NCBI RefSeq assembly: GCF_036311905.1 | Contig: NZ_JAZDCH010000025.1 | Span: 1 to 64,000 of the forward strand | DNA: 64,000 bases | Source of the DNA: Brachybacterium sp036311905 | Lineage (GTDB): Bacteria; Actinomycetota; Actinomycetes; Actinomycetales; Dermabacteraceae | Direction: 5' to 3' | In this document: positions 13,735 through 22,705 of the stretch, piece after piece | Numbering within the stretch: the first letter of the stretch is position 1 | How the letters are laid out: every line of letters begins with the position of its first letter | Made by a program: the position numbers and the translations under genes | Notes under the pieces: model-generated | The model's input: only the letters and a program-made list of their open reading frames with translations | Databases searched by the model: none | Told to the model about the DNA's origin: nothing

Positions 13735-14402
13735 GGGGTGCTGTCCTGGTCGGCGGCGTCCTCGTCGGTGGCGCCGGTCTCGTCGGGGATGTCCTCGGGG
13801 GTGAGGCGGCTCGAGCCCTCCACCGAGGTCCACAGGGTCGAGTACCACTCGCCCTGCTCCGCCGCGGCGGCGGACTGCTGCTCCTCGGTCAGGGGGACGT
13901 CCCGGCCCGAGGTGTCGGTGAGTCGGTACTGGGTCTCCCCCGGCATGGCGAAGAGCAGGCGCTCACGAGCCTGCGCCGCCACATAGGCAGGATCGTCCCA
14001 GCGGGCGACCTGGGCGCGCAGCGCCTCGACGTCCTGCTCCTGCTGCGCGACCTGCTCGCGCAGCTGCGCGAGCTGCTGCCGCTGGGCGACGTAGGAGTTC
14101 ACGGTCGGGACGAGCGCCGCGAGGGCGACGACCACGACGGCGATCAGGGCGAGGGTGCGACGGGTGATGGTGACGCCCGGCCCGTCGGCCGGCGGCGCCG
14201 GCGGAGCGGTCGTGCGCGGCCTGGAGGCGGCCGCCGGGCGGGAGCTCGACGCAGAGCGCGAGTTCGAGGCGTTGCGGGAACTCGAGGCGGAGCGGGAGCT
14301 CGACGCGGAGCGCGCGGCCTTCCGCGCCGAGGTGCCGGAGCCCCCGGACGCGGAGACCGGGCGCCTCGCGGTCCGCGGGGCGCCCGGTCGTCTGCTGGTC
14401 AT
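13731..14402 (-). CDS. ftsB: septum formation initiator FtsB/DivIC
   Basis: This is a bitopic divisome protein that pairs with FtsL and FtsQ. Of its 223 aa, residues 1-80 are a basic, disordered cytosolic tail, 84-100 the single membrane helix, 105-137 an extracytoplasmic coiled coil, and 137-150 the conserved DDPAYVAAQARERLL. An acidic tail follows. Residues 32-55 are four tandem copies of a SASSSR-like hexamer. It lies 29 bp after eno but also has its own -10 element, so it may be expressed separately. Confidence 0.9.
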   Translation of the reverse strand: MTSRRPGAPRTARRPVSASGGSGTSARKAARSASSSRSASSSRNASNSRSASSSRPAAASRPRTTAPPAPPADGPGVTITRRTLALIAVVVVALAALVPTVNSYVAQRQQLAQLREQVAQQEQDVEALRAQVARWDDPAYVAAQARERLLFAMPGETQYRLTDTSGRDVPLTEEQQSAAAAEQGEWYSTLWTSVEGSSRLTPEDIPDETGATDEDAADQDSTP

Positions 14403-14408
14403 GCCGGA

Positions 14409-14414
14409 AGGCTA
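14409..14414 (-). promoter_or_regulatory. -10 element of ftsB, leaderless type
   Basis: TAGCCT ends 6 bases before the ftsB ATG, inside the 29 bp eno-ftsB gap. It gives ftsB-DUF501-ppx a possible promoter independent of eno. Confidence 0.55.
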
Positions 14415-14431
14415 CAGCCTGGGGCTGGGCC

Positions 14432-15715
14432 TCAGGCGGAGAAACGCGGGAAGGCGGAGGCGCCGGCGTAGCGGGCGGCGTCCCCGAGCTCCTCCTCGAT
14501 GCGCAGCAGCTGGTTGTACTTCGCCACGCGCTCGCCGCGGGCGGGGGCGCCGGACTTGATCTGGCCGCAGTTGGTGGCGACCGCGAGGTCCGCGATGGTG
14601 GTGTCCTCGGTCTCACCGGAGCGGTGCGACATCATCGCCTTGAAGCCTGCGCGGTGCGCGAGGTCCACGGCGTCGAGGGTCTCGGAGAGCGAGCCGATCT
14701 GGTTGACCTTCACCAGGAGCGCGTTCGCGGAGCCCTCGGCGATGCCGCGGCCGAGGCGCTCGGGGTTGGTGACGAACAGGTCGTCGCCCACGAGCTGGAC
14801 CTTGGCGCCCAGCTTCGCGGTGATGGCGTTCCAGCCCTCCCAGTCCTCCTCGTTCAGCGGGTCCTCGATGGAGACCAGCGGATACGCGTCGACGAGCTCG
14901 GCGTAGTACTCGATCATCTCGGCGGAGGTCTTCTTCGCACCCTCGAAGGTGTAAGAGCCGTCCTCGAAGAACTCGGAGGCGGCGACGTCGAGCGCGAGCG
15001 CGACGTCCTTGCCGGCCTCGAAGCCGGCCTTGCCGATGGCCTCGACGATCAGGTCGAGCGCGGCGCGGTTGGACTCGAGGTTGGGGGCGAAGCCGCCCTC
15101 GTCGCCGAGACCGGTGGCGAGGCCGCGCTCCTTGAGCACGGACTTCAGCGCGTGGTACACCTCGGCGCCGATGCGGAGCGCCTCGGCGAAGGAGTCCGCA
15201 CCGATCGGGGCGATCATGAACTCCTGGATGTCGACGTTGGAGTCGGCATGCGAGCCACCGTTGAGGATGTTCATCATCGGGACGGGCAGGATGTGCGCGT
15301 TCGGGCCGCCGACGTACTGATACAGCGGGACACCGGCGGAGTCCGCGGCGGCGCGGGCCACGGCGAGGGACACGCCGAGGATGGCGTTGGCGCCGAGGGC
15401 GCCCTTGTTCTGGGTGCCGTCGATCTCCATCATGGCGGCGTCGATCGCGCGCTGCTCCTGCACGTCGAAGCCGAGGATCTTGGGCTGGATGTCCTCGATG
15501 ACCGCGGCGACGGCGAGCTCGACGCCCTTGCCGAGGTAGCGGTCCTTGTCGCCGTCACGGCGCTCGACGGCCTCGAAGGCGCCGGTGGAGGCGCCCGAGG
15601 GCACGGCGGCGCGGGCGACGGTGCCGTCCTCCAGGAGGATCTCGACCTCGACGGTGGGGTTGCCGCGGGAGTCGAGGATCTCGCGGGCGTGGACGGCATC
15701 GATGATGGCAGCCAT
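14432..15715 (-). CDS. eno: enolase
   Basis: Enolase interconverts 2-phosphoglycerate and phosphoenolpyruvate in glycolysis. The 427 aa product has AREILDSRGNPTVEVE, GASTGAFEAVERRDGD, the metal ligands in ALDVAASEF and SIEDPLNEEDW, and the catalytic lysine region LLVKVNQIGSLSET. The active-site signature is MMSHRSGETEDTTIADL. The second ATG (15715) is chosen: it has AAGGAA six bases upstream, whereas the first ATG (15721) touches that site. Confidence 0.96.
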   Translation of the reverse strand: MAAIIDAVHAREILDSRGNPTVEVEILLEDGTVARAAVPSGASTGAFEAVERRDGDKDRYLGKGVELAVAAVIEDIQPKILGFDVQEQRAIDAAMMEIDGTQNKGALGANAILGVSLAVARAAADSAGVPLYQYVGGPNAHILPVPMMNILNGGSHADSNVDIQEFMIAPIGADSFAEALRIGAEVYHALKSVLKERGLATGLGDEGGFAPNLESNRAALDLIVEAIGKAGFEAGKDVALALDVAASEFFEDGSYTFEGAKKTSAEMIEYYAELVDAYPLVSIEDPLNEEDWEGWNAITAKLGAKVQLVGDDLFVTNPERLGRGIAEGSANALLVKVNQIGSLSETLDAVDLAHRAGFKAMMSHRSGETEDTTIADLAVATNCGQIKSGAPARGERVAKYNQLLRIEEELGDAARYAGASAFPRFSA

Positions 15716-15778
15716 GGGCATTTCCTTCCTTCGGGGATGAAGTTCGAATCGTCCGGTCGGCGCTGACCGTCCGCGGAC

Positions 15779-15784
15779 AGTCTA
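15779..15784 (-). promoter_or_regulatory. -10 element of eno
   Basis: TAGACT, whose first three bases are the mazG stop codon, would start a transcript near 15772 with a leader of about 57 nt that carries the eno ribosome site. The -35 is weak. Confidence 0.45.
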
Positions 15785-16612
15785 GGCGGTACCCGTGCCC
15801 GCACCGCCGCGGTGGCCGCTGTTGCCGTCGGGACCCGGCTCAGCGCCCTGGCGGGGGAGCTCACCGCGCAGCCGCGTGAGCAGGGCGCGCAGGGCGGACT
15901 CGGGGTCCACGTCCCGCGCCTCGGCCTCGACGACGAGGTCGAGCAGCTGCCGGGCGAGGTCCCCGCCCCAGCCGTCGGGATCCTCCCCGGGCTCCCCGGC
16001 GACCCCGTCGGCCGCCGCGAGCAGCTCGGGCAGCCGCCCCGCGGACCGGGCGCGGTGGACCGCCTTCGCGGCGGTCTGCAGCGCCGGCAGGCCCGACGGG
16101 ACGCCGTCGAGCCAGCCCTTCTCGCGCTCCCCCGCCGCGCGGCGCTCGGCGGCCTTGACGGCGTGCCACTGGGCGATGATCGCGTCGACGTCCGCGGGGT
16201 CCTCGAGGGGCTGCTCCCCCGCCTCGCGGTCGCCGAAGACATGCGGGTTGCGCCGCTCCATCTTGGCCACAAAGGCGCGGGCCACGTCATCGATGTCCCA
16301 CGGCACCTCGGCCTCCTGGCCGACCCGGGCGTGGAAGAGGATCTGGAAGAGGAGATCGCCGAGCTCGTCGGCGAGAGCCCCGGGGCCGTGCGCCCGGGGC
16401 GCCTCGATCACCTCGAGCACCTCGTGGGTCTCCTCGAGCAGGTAGCGGGCGAGGGAGGCGTGGGTCTGCTGGTGGGTCCAGGCGTCGCCGTGCTCGCCGC
16501 GCAGGGACTCCATCACCTCCACGGCGCGCAGCAGCTCGCTCCCCCGACGCCCTCCCCCGCCGTCCGGGGACGGGACGGGGTCGGACGGGTCGGGTCGCCG
16601 TGCGGTGCTCAC
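15782..16612 (-). CDS. mazG: MazG nucleotide pyrophosphohydrolase
   Basis: This house-cleaning NTP pyrophosphatase is 276 aa. It has one clear MazG domain with the EExxE...ExxD metal-binding pattern (LLEETHEVLEVIE then LADELGDLLFQILFHARV) and a diverged C-terminal half. The WDIDDVARAF and KMERRNPHVFGD stretches are typical. The GTG start at 16612 is 9 bp from the mfd stop. mfd-mazG-eno is a conserved actinobacterial order (Rv1020-Rv1023). Confidence 0.92.
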   Translation of the reverse strand: MSTARRPDPSDPVPSPDGGGGRRGSELLRAVEVMESLRGEHGDAWTHQQTHASLARYLLEETHEVLEVIEAPRAHGPGALADELGDLLFQILFHARVGQEAEVPWDIDDVARAFVAKMERRNPHVFGDREAGEQPLEDPADVDAIIAQWHAVKAAERRAAGEREKGWLDGVPSGLPALQTAAKAVHRARSAGRLPELLAAADGVAGEPGEDPDGWGGDLARQLLDLVVEAEARDVDPESALRALLTRLRGELPRQGAEPGPDGNSGHRGGAGTGTA

Positions 16613-16618
16613 GACGCG

Positions 16619-16624
16619 AGGCTA
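16619..16624 (-). promoter_or_regulatory. -10 element of mazG, leaderless type
   Basis: TAGCCT ends 6 bases before the mazG GTG. Its TAG is also the mfd stop codon, so the intergenic DNA is almost fully used. Confidence 0.55.
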
Positions 16625-19600
16625 CGCGGTCGGGCTCGTCGCCGGCACCGGTGCCGGCGCCTCGGTCAGCATCGCCGAGGGCACGAGGGTGCGCAGCACG
16701 TCCCGCGCCCACTCGAGCAGCTCGTGATCCCGCAGCTCCGTGCCGCCGAAGCGGCTGGTCATCGGACGAGGCACGAGCACCTGACGGATCGCCGGCTTGA
16801 GCAGCGTGCCGGGATGGAGGCGCGTCATCCGCATCGCGACGGAGTCGGGAACCTCGAGATGCGCGAAGCGGATCATCTTGCCCTGCGCCTGGACCTCGTC
16901 GACGCCCGCGGCGCGCGCGTCGATGCGGAAGCGCGCGACGTCCAGCAGCACCTCGACCGGCTCCGGCGGCGTGCCGTAGCGGTCCGTGAGCTCGGCGCGG
17001 ACCTGCGCGATCTCCTCCACCGTGCGGACGGCCGAGAGCTTCGCGTAGGCCTCGAGCCGCAGCCGCTCGGAGCCGATGTAGTCGTGCGGGATGTGCGCAT
17101 CCAGCGGCAGCTCGACGCGGATCTCCTTCTCGGGAGCCGCGGACTCGCCGCGGAAGGCCGCCACGGCCTCGCCCACCATGCGCACGTACAGGTCGAAGCC
17201 GACTCCGGCGATGTGCCCGGACTGCTCCCCGCCGAGCAGGTTGCCCGCGCCGCGGATCTCGAGGTCCTTCATCGCCACCTGCATGCCCGCGCCGAGATCG
17301 GTGTTGGTGGCGAGCGTGGTGAGGCGGTCGTGGGCCGTCTCGGTGAGCGGCTTCGAGCCGTTGTAGAGGAAATAGGCGTACGCCCGCTCGCTCGAGCGGC
17401 CCACGCGGCCGCGCAGCTGATGCAGCTGGGAGAGGCCGAAGCGGTCCGCGTTCTCGACGATGAGCGTGTTGGCGTTGGCGATGTCCAGGCCGGTCTCCAC
17501 GATCGTGGTGCAGACCAGGACGTCGAACTCCCGCTCCCAGAAGTCGACGATGACCCGCTCGAGCTGCGCCTCGTTCATCTTGCCGTGGGCCACCCGCACC
17601 CGGGCATCGGGCACCAGCTCGCGCAGGTGGGCGGCGACGGCGTCGATGTCCTCGACGCGGTTGTGGATGTAGAACACCTGGCCCTCGCGCAGCAGCTCGC
17701 GCCGGATCGCGGCGGTAACCTGCTTGTCCTCCTGCACGCCGACATAGGTCAGCACCGGGTGGCGCTCCTCGGGCGGGGTCGCCAGGATCGACATCTCGCG
17801 GATGCCCGTGACGGCCATCTCGAGGGTGCGCGGGATCGGGGTCGCGGACATGGCGAGCACGTCGACATCGGTGCGCAGCGCCTTGAGAGTCTCCTTGTGC
17901 TCGACGCCGAAGCGCTGCTCCTCGTCGATGATCAGCAGACCCAGGTCCTTGAAGCGCACCGTCCCGGTGAGCAGACGATGGGTCCCGATGACGACGTCGA
18001 CGGTGCCGTCGGCGATACCCTCGATGGTCGCCTGCGAGTCCGCGGGGCTCTGGAAGCGGGACAGCCCGCGCACGGTGACGGGGAAGCCGGTGTACCGCTC
18101 GCTGAACGTGTCGAGGTGCTGCTGGGCGAGGAGGGTGGTCGGCGCGAGGACCGCGACCTGCTTGCCGTCCTGCACGGCCTTGAAGGCGGCGCGCACGGCG
18201 ATCTCGGTCTTGCCATAGCCGACGTCGCCGAGGATCAGGCGGTCCATCGGGACCGTCTTCTCCATGTCGGCCTTGACGTCGTCGAGGGTCGAGAGCTGGT
18301 CCGGGGTCTCCACGAACTCGAAGGCGTCCTCGAGCTCGCGCTGCCACGGCGTGTCGGGCGCGAAAGCGTGCCCGGGGGCGGACTGCCGCGCCGAGTACAG
18401 ACGGACCAGCTCGTCGGCGATCTCGCGGATCGCCTTGCGGGCCTTCGACTTGGTCTTCGCCCAGTCCGCGCCACCCATGCGGTTGACGCTCGGCTCCTCG
18501 CCGCCGACGTACTTGGTGACCTGGTCGAGCTGGTCGGAGGGGACGTACAGCCGATCACCCGGCTGGCCCTTCTTGGACGCCGCGTACTCGATGACGAGGT
18601 ACTCGCGGGTGGTGCGCTTCGCGCCGGTGCCGACGGTGCGGCTGGTCATCTCGACGAAGCGGCCGACGCCGTGGTGCGCGTGGACGACGTGGTCGCCGGG
18701 GCGCAGCTGCAGCGGGTCGACGACGTTGCGGCGCCGCGACGGCATCTTCCGCTCCTCGCCGCGGCGCGCCCCGGACTTGCCGGTGAGGTCGCGCTCGGAG
18801 GCGAGGACGAGCTTGAGGTCGGGGACGACGAGCCCCTCGGGGAAGGGGCCGACGGTGACGACAGCCTCGCCCGGGCCGACCGGTCCCTCGAGATCGGGCG
18901 CGAACACGGCGGGCAGGCCCTCGGCGCGGAGGTTCTCGGCGACGTGTCGGGCGCCGCCGGGCCCGACCATGGTCGCGAGCACGCTCCAGCCGTCCGCGCG
19001 GCGGCGCTCCAGATCCTTCGCGGCGTCGCCCGGCTTGCCGGAGTAGCCGGGGTGGGTGGTGGCGCCCGCGGTGACGTCGACGTCGGTGTCGAGCCCGAAG
19101 GCGGCGAGGGTGAACCAGGCCCTCCCCCCGGCCTCGGCGTGCTCGCGCGCCTCGGAGAGCGGGACGAAGCTCGCGGCGCCGACGTCGATCGGCAGCCCCC
19201 CGCCCGCGGCGGCGCTGGACCAGGCCGCGGCGAGGAACTCGTCGGTGGTGGCGACCAGCTCGGCGGCGCGGGCGCGGGCCTTCTCGGGATCGAGGACAAG
19301 AAGGCGGGCACCGGCGGGGAGCACGTCCGCGACCTGCTCCATGCCGTCGACCAGGACGGGGCTGAGGGACTCCATCCCCTCCGCCGCGATGCCGTCGGCG
19401 ATGCGCAGCAGCAGGTCGCGGACGCCGGGCAGCTCCTCGGCCATCGCGCGGGCGCGGCCGCGCACGGCGGGGGTCAGCAGGATCTCGCGGCAGGGCGGGG
19501 CGTCGAGGCTCTGCGGGGCGGCGTCGAGCGAGCGCTGGTCGGCGACGGAGAAGTAGCGGATCTCGTCGATCTCGTCCCCGAACAGCTCGACGCGCACGGG

Positions 19601-20251
19601 ATGGGGCTCCGTGGGCGGGAAGACGTCGAGGATGCCGCCGCGCACGGCGAACTCGCCGCGCTTCTCGACCATGTCGACGCGCACGTAGGCGGCATCGACG
19701 AGCTCCTCGACGAGGCGCTCGAGCGGGCGGTCGTCGCCGATCCGGGCCCGGACCGGCTGCAGGTCGCCCAGACCGGTCGCGATCGGCTGCAGCAGGGTGC
19801 GCACCGGCATGAGCAGGACGTGCACGGGCGTCTCGGACTCGGGATGCGCGAGGCGGCGGAGGGTCGCGAGGCGGCGCGCGACGGTGTCGGCGCGGGGCGA
19901 GAGCCGCTCGTGCGGGAGCGTCTCCCAGGCCGGCAGCTCGGCGACGTGGTCGGTGCCGACGAGGGCCGCGAGCGCGGCCCTCAGGTCCTCGCCCGCCCGG
20001 GTGGTGGGGGTGACGACGACGAGCGGCTGCTCGGCGGTCGCCTGCCGTGCGAGATCAGCGACGACGAAAGGGAAGAGCCCGGTCGCGGCGACGACATCGC
20101 CGCCGTCGCCCGAGGCGGAGCCCTCCTCGACAAGGCGGCGGATCGCGGTGAGATCGGCGCCGGCGGCGAGCTGATCGAGCAGCGGGGCGAGCGGCGCGAC
20201 GCTGTGCGGGGCGGCGGCTTGCGATGCGGCGGTCTGCGGGGTGGTGCTCAT
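16622..20251 (-). CDS. mfd: transcription-repair coupling factor
   Basis: Mfd removes RNA polymerase stalled at DNA lesions and recruits UvrA. It has 1,209 aa. The N-terminal UvrB-like region comes first, then a CarD-like RNAP interaction domain with GDHVVHAHHGVGRFVEM. The superfamily 2 motor follows: Walker A in GDVGYGKTEIAVRAAF, DEEQRFGVEHKE, MSATPIPRTL. The TRG motif region includes QLRGRVGRSSERAYAY, and a C-terminal TRCF domain ends the protein. The ATG at 20251 overlaps the pth stop as ATGA. The antisense strand is open for over 1,500 codons, a composition effect. Confidence 0.96.
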   Translation of the reverse strand: MSTTPQTAASQAAAPHSVAPLAPLLDQLAAGADLTAIRRLVEEGSASGDGGDVVAATGLFPFVVADLARQATAEQPLVVVTPTTRAGEDLRAALAALVGTDHVAELPAWETLPHERLSPRADTVARRLATLRRLAHPESETPVHVLLMPVRTLLQPIATGLGDLQPVRARIGDDRPLERLVEELVDAAYVRVDMVEKRGEFAVRGGILDVFPPTEPHPVRVELFGDEIDEIRYFSVADQRSLDAAPQSLDAPPCREILLTPAVRGRARAMAEELPGVRDLLLRIADGIAAEGMESLSPVLVDGMEQVADVLPAGARLLVLDPEKARARAAELVATTDEFLAAAWSSAAAGGGLPIDVGAASFVPLSEAREHAEAGGRAWFTLAAFGLDTDVDVTAGATTHPGYSGKPGDAAKDLERRRADGWSVLATMVGPGGARHVAENLRAEGLPAVFAPDLEGPVGPGEAVVTVGPFPEGLVVPDLKLVLASERDLTGKSGARRGEERKMPSRRRNVVDPLQLRPGDHVVHAHHGVGRFVEMTSRTVGTGAKRTTREYLVIEYAASKKGQPGDRLYVPSDQLDQVTKYVGGEEPSVNRMGGADWAKTKSKARKAIREIADELVRLYSARQSAPGHAFAPDTPWQRELEDAFEFVETPDQLSTLDDVKADMEKTVPMDRLILGDVGYGKTEIAVRAAFKAVQDGKQVAVLAPTTLLAQQHLDTFSERYTGFPVTVRGLSRFQSPADSQATIEGIADGTVDVVIGTHRLLTGTVRFKDLGLLIIDEEQRFGVEHKETLKALRTDVDVLAMSATPIPRTLEMAVTGIREMSILATPPEERHPVLTYVGVQEDKQVTAAIRRELLREGQVFYIHNRVEDIDAVAAHLRELVPDARVRVAHGKMNEAQLERVIVDFWEREFDVLVCTTIVETGLDIANANTLIVENADRFGLSQLHQLRGRVGRSSERAYAYFLYNGSKPLTETAHDRLTTLATNTDLGAGMQVAMKDLEIRGAGNLLGGEQSGHIAGVGFDLYVRMVGEAVAAFRGESAAPEKEIRVELPLDAHIPHDYIGSERLRLEAYAKLSAVRTVEEIAQVRAELTDRYGTPPEPVEVLLDVARFRIDARAAGVDEVQAQGKMIRFAHLEVPDSVAMRMTRLHPGTLLKPAIRQVLVPRPMTSRFGGTELRDHELLEWARDVLRTLVPSAMLTEAPAPVPATSPTA

Positions 20252-20862
20252 CGGCCCTCCGGTGCGTGGAATCGCTGCTGGGCGGCGGTGAGGCCGTTGA
20301 GGACGAGCGCCTCGACGGCGTCGGCGGCGTCGGAGACGAGCAGCTCGAGCGACTTCCGCTCGGTGGAGGAGAACGGGGACAGCACGAAGTCCGCGGTGTC
20401 CTTCGTGCCCGGCGGGCGGCCCACGCCGACGCGCACCCGCAGGTAGTCCTTCGTACCGAGGGCCTTGGTGATGTCGCGCAGGCCGTTGTGCCCGCCCTCG
20501 CCGCCGCCGCGCTTGAGCCGCACGGTGTCGAAGGGGATGTCGACCTCGTCGTGCACGACCACCACCCGCTCGGGCGGGACGTCGTAGTAGGCGGCGAGCG
20601 CCTTCACCGGCCCGCCGGAGGTGTTCATGTAGGTCGTGGGCTTGGCGAGGATCACGCGCTCGTCGGCGCCGGGTAGCCCGAGCCGGCCCTCCACGACGAC
20701 GGCCTGGGCACGCCGCGCTGCCGAGAACCTCGACCCGGTGCTCGCGGCGATGTGATCCAGCACCATCTGGCCGACGTTGTGCCGGGTCGCGGCGTAGCGG
20801 TCCCCGGGATTGCCGAGGCCGATCACCAGATACGTGCCCGCGCTGCGGTCGGACGTGCTCAC
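20248..20862 (-). CDS. pth: peptidyl-tRNA hydrolase
   Basis: Pth recycles peptidyl-tRNA that drops off ribosomes. The 204 aa product has VIGLGNPGDRYAATRHNVGQM with the catalytic His20-equivalent, then LAKPTTYMNTSGG and VVHDEVDIPFDTVRLKRGGG. It lies downstream of rplY, as in most Actinobacteria, but a strong hairpin separates them. It is coupled to mfd downstream by an ATGA overlap. The start is GTG, preceded by a GGAGGAG site. Confidence 0.94.
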   Translation of the reverse strand: MSTSDRSAGTYLVIGLGNPGDRYAATRHNVGQMVLDHIAASTGSRFSAARRAQAVVVEGRLGLPGADERVILAKPTTYMNTSGGPVKALAAYYDVPPERVVVVHDEVDIPFDTVRLKRGGGEGGHNGLRDITKALGTKDYLRVRVGVGRPPGTKDTADFVLSPFSSTERKSLELLVSDAADAVEALVLNGLTAAQQRFHAPEGR

Positions 20863-20922
20863 GTGCTCCTCCTGAACATGACGACAGGGGCCTCCGGCGC
20901 ACCGGGGCCCCCGAGAAACCTA

Positions 20923-20954
20923 CCGGGGCGCCGCGCTCCTGCGCGACGCCCCGG
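20923..20954 (-). terminator. terminator between rplY and pth
   Basis: The arms CCGGGGCG / CGCCCCGG (8 bp), a 2 x 2 internal loop and a GCGC/GCGC inner stem with a 4 nt loop lie 25 bp after the rplY stop. This probably attenuates readthrough into pth-mfd. Confidence 0.8.
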
Positions 20955-20978
20955 CGGGTCGGTGTGATCCGAGGATCC

Positions 20979-21599
20979 TCACTCCTGCTCGGAGGACTCC
21001 TCGGCGCCGCCCTCGGCCTGCTCGCCCTCGGCGGCCTCTTCGTCCTCGGAGGGCTCCTCCTCGACGCGCGGGATCTGCACCGCGACGACGAGCAGCTCGG
21101 CGTCGGTGACCAGCTCGGCGTCGCCCGGCAGGGTGACGTCGCCGGCGAACAGCTGGAGGCCGTCCTCGGCGCCCTCGACGGAGATCTCGATCTGCTCGGG
21201 GACGTTCAGCGCGTCCACCGAGAGGGTCAGCGTCTGGGCGTCGACCACGGCGATGGCCGGGGCGACGGGCTCGCCCGTGAGGACGACGGGGATGTCGACC
21301 TCGACCTTCTCGCCCTTGCGGACGATGATCAGGTCCAGGTGAGCCAGCGAGCGCTTGAGCGGGTGACGCTGGATCTCCTTGATCAGGGCGAGGTGGGTGG
21401 TGCCGTCGGCGAGCGCGAGCTCGAGCAGGGCGTTGGGGTTGCGGGCGGCGAGGGCGGTCTCGTGGCCCGGCAGCGACAGGTGGACGGGGTCCTGGCCGTG
21501 GCCGTAGAGGACGGCGGGCACGCGGCCCTCGACGCGGAGACGGCGGGCGGCGCCCTTGCCGAAGTCCTCGCGCAGTTCGACGTTCAGCTTCTCAGCCAT
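20979..21599 (-). CDS. rplY: 50S ribosomal protein L25/Ctc
   Basis: This is the general-stress form of L25 (206 aa), which binds 5S rRNA. An N-terminal L25 domain has KGAARRLRVEGRVPAVLYGHG and HLALIKEIQRHPLKRSLAHLDL. A C-terminal TL5-like beta domain follows, then a very acidic tail (residues about 175-206, Glu-rich). The ATG at 21599 has AAGGAG six bases upstream; a longer frame start at 21644 is not supported. prs and glmU lie nearby, as in Rv1015-Rv1018. Confidence 0.93.
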   Translation of the reverse strand: MAEKLNVELREDFGKGAARRLRVEGRVPAVLYGHGQDPVHLSLPGHETALAARNPNALLELALADGTTHLALIKEIQRHPLKRSLAHLDLIIVRKGEKVEVDIPVVLTGEPVAPAIAVVDAQTLTLSVDALNVPEQIEISVEGAEDGLQLFAGDVTLPGDAELVTDAELLVVAVQIPRVEEEPSEDEEAAEGEQAEGGAEESSEQE

Positions 21600-21990
21600 G
21601 GGATGCTCCTTGGTGGGGTGGGGCTCGGCGATGAGCGACGCCACGGGAGCGGGGGCCCGCTCGGGGCCCGCACTGCCGCACCGCGTCGATCACGGAGCGG
21701 GCCGAGCCCGTTCCCTCGCCGAAGTGACGCGGGAAGGCTAGCACGCGGAGGCAGGCTCCTCATCGGCCGGGTGACCTCCCTCGCATCGGAGGATCCCCGA
21801 GCGGTCCGTCCCCGGCGCCGCCGCGCCCCTCCGTCACCGTCACCGCCCCCGCAAGGACCAACGTCCCTGCAGGTCAGAGAGGGAAAGTCGTGACCTTGGT
21901 CCCCCGCTGCGAGCGCCTCGCGACCCTAACCTGTTCTTGTCAGTCGAACACGACCGGCACGGAACTCGCGACAGCGAAGGAACATCTCTC
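21600..21990. other. divergent region rplY / doxX
   Basis: This gene-free 391 bp region separates rplY (minus) from doxX (plus). On the minus strand an extended -10 (TGC-TAGCCT, hexamer 21735-21740) would give rplY a leader of about 130 nt. That leader is GC-rich and could fold around GGGCCC-containing arms at 21645-21680, but I recognise no known leader motif. On the plus strand TAACCT at 21927-21932 is a possible doxX -10. No small reading frame here is convincing. Confidence 0.55.
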
Positions 21991-22548
21991 ATGGCCACCG
22001 CCGCTCCCTCCTCCCCGACCACCGCCCCCGCCGCTCCCGCGGCCGCCGGCTCCGCCCGCGGGTGGGGCTTCACGGTCCTGGGCGTCGTGCGCATTCTCCT
22101 CGGTTTCTACTTCCTCTGGGCCTTCCTCGACAAGCTGTTCGGCCTCGGTTTCTCCACCCCCGCGGAGCGGGCCTGGATCAACGGCGGTTCCCCGACCGCC
22201 GGCTTCCTCGGCGGCTCGATCGAGGGCGGCAACCCGTTCGCCGGCTTCTGGCAGTTCTGGCTGAGCCTCAACCCGATCACCAACATCCTGTTCATGGCGG
22301 GCCTGCTGGGCATCGGCATCGCTCTGCTCCTCGGCATCGGCATGCGGATCGCGGCCGTCTCCGGCGCCGCCCTCTACGGCCTCATGTACCTCGCCGCCTT
22401 CCCCATGACCACCAACCCGATCATCGACGACCATGTCATCCTCGGTGTGCTGATGGTCGCCCTGGCCGGCCTCGGCGCCGGTGAGTACCTGGGCCTGGGG
22501 AAGCAGTGGAAGGCCCTCGTCGGACGGAAGGCTCCGTACCTGATCTGA
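21991..22548 (+). CDS. DoxX family membrane protein
   Basis: This 185 aa integral membrane protein of the DoxX superfamily has about four hydrophobic segments after a Pro/Ala-rich N-terminal tail of roughly 28 residues. Typical features are VRILLGFYFLWAFLDKLFGLGF near residue 40 and two later helices around GLLGIGIALLLGIGMRIAAVSG and VILGVLMVALAGLGAG. DoxX proteins take part in thiol redox or oxidative-stress complexes in mycobacteria; the partner here is unknown. The start is chosen at MATAAPS because of GAAGGA upstream. Confidence 0.8.
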   Translation: MATAAPSSPTTAPAAPAAAGSARGWGFTVLGVVRILLGFYFLWAFLDKLFGLGFSTPAERAWINGGSPTAGFLGGSIEGGNPFAGFWQFWLSLNPITNILFMAGLLGIGIALLLGIGMRIAAVSGAALYGLMYLAAFPMTTNPIIDDHVILGVLMVALAGLGAGEYLGLGKQWKALVGRKAPYLI

Positions 22549-22628
22549 GGCGGCAGGCCTGTGCCGGTCCGGCTGTCCGGCACCGTCTCCCACCCCATGA
22601 CGAACTCCCCCCCCCGAGAGACACGACG

Positions 22629-22658
22629 AAGGGGCCGCTCCCCCAGGAGCGGCCCCTT
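22629..22658. terminator. bidirectional terminator doxX / prs
   Basis: A 12 bp perfect stem (AAGGGGCCGCTC and complement) with a 6 nt loop stands between the convergent doxX and prs genes. The A/T pairs at the base give a short U-tract in both directions. Confidence 0.88.
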
Positions 22659-22705
22659 CCTCATGTCCTCCTCGTCCCGGAGACCTCGGCTCCCCGGGGC
22701 GGTGC

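Noticed and set aside
15812..20446. A 1,544-codon open frame on the plus strand
   Set aside because: It is antisense to mazG and mfd, which have unmistakable motifs. G/C-rich third positions of the real genes remove stops from the mirror frame, and its product is low-complexity.
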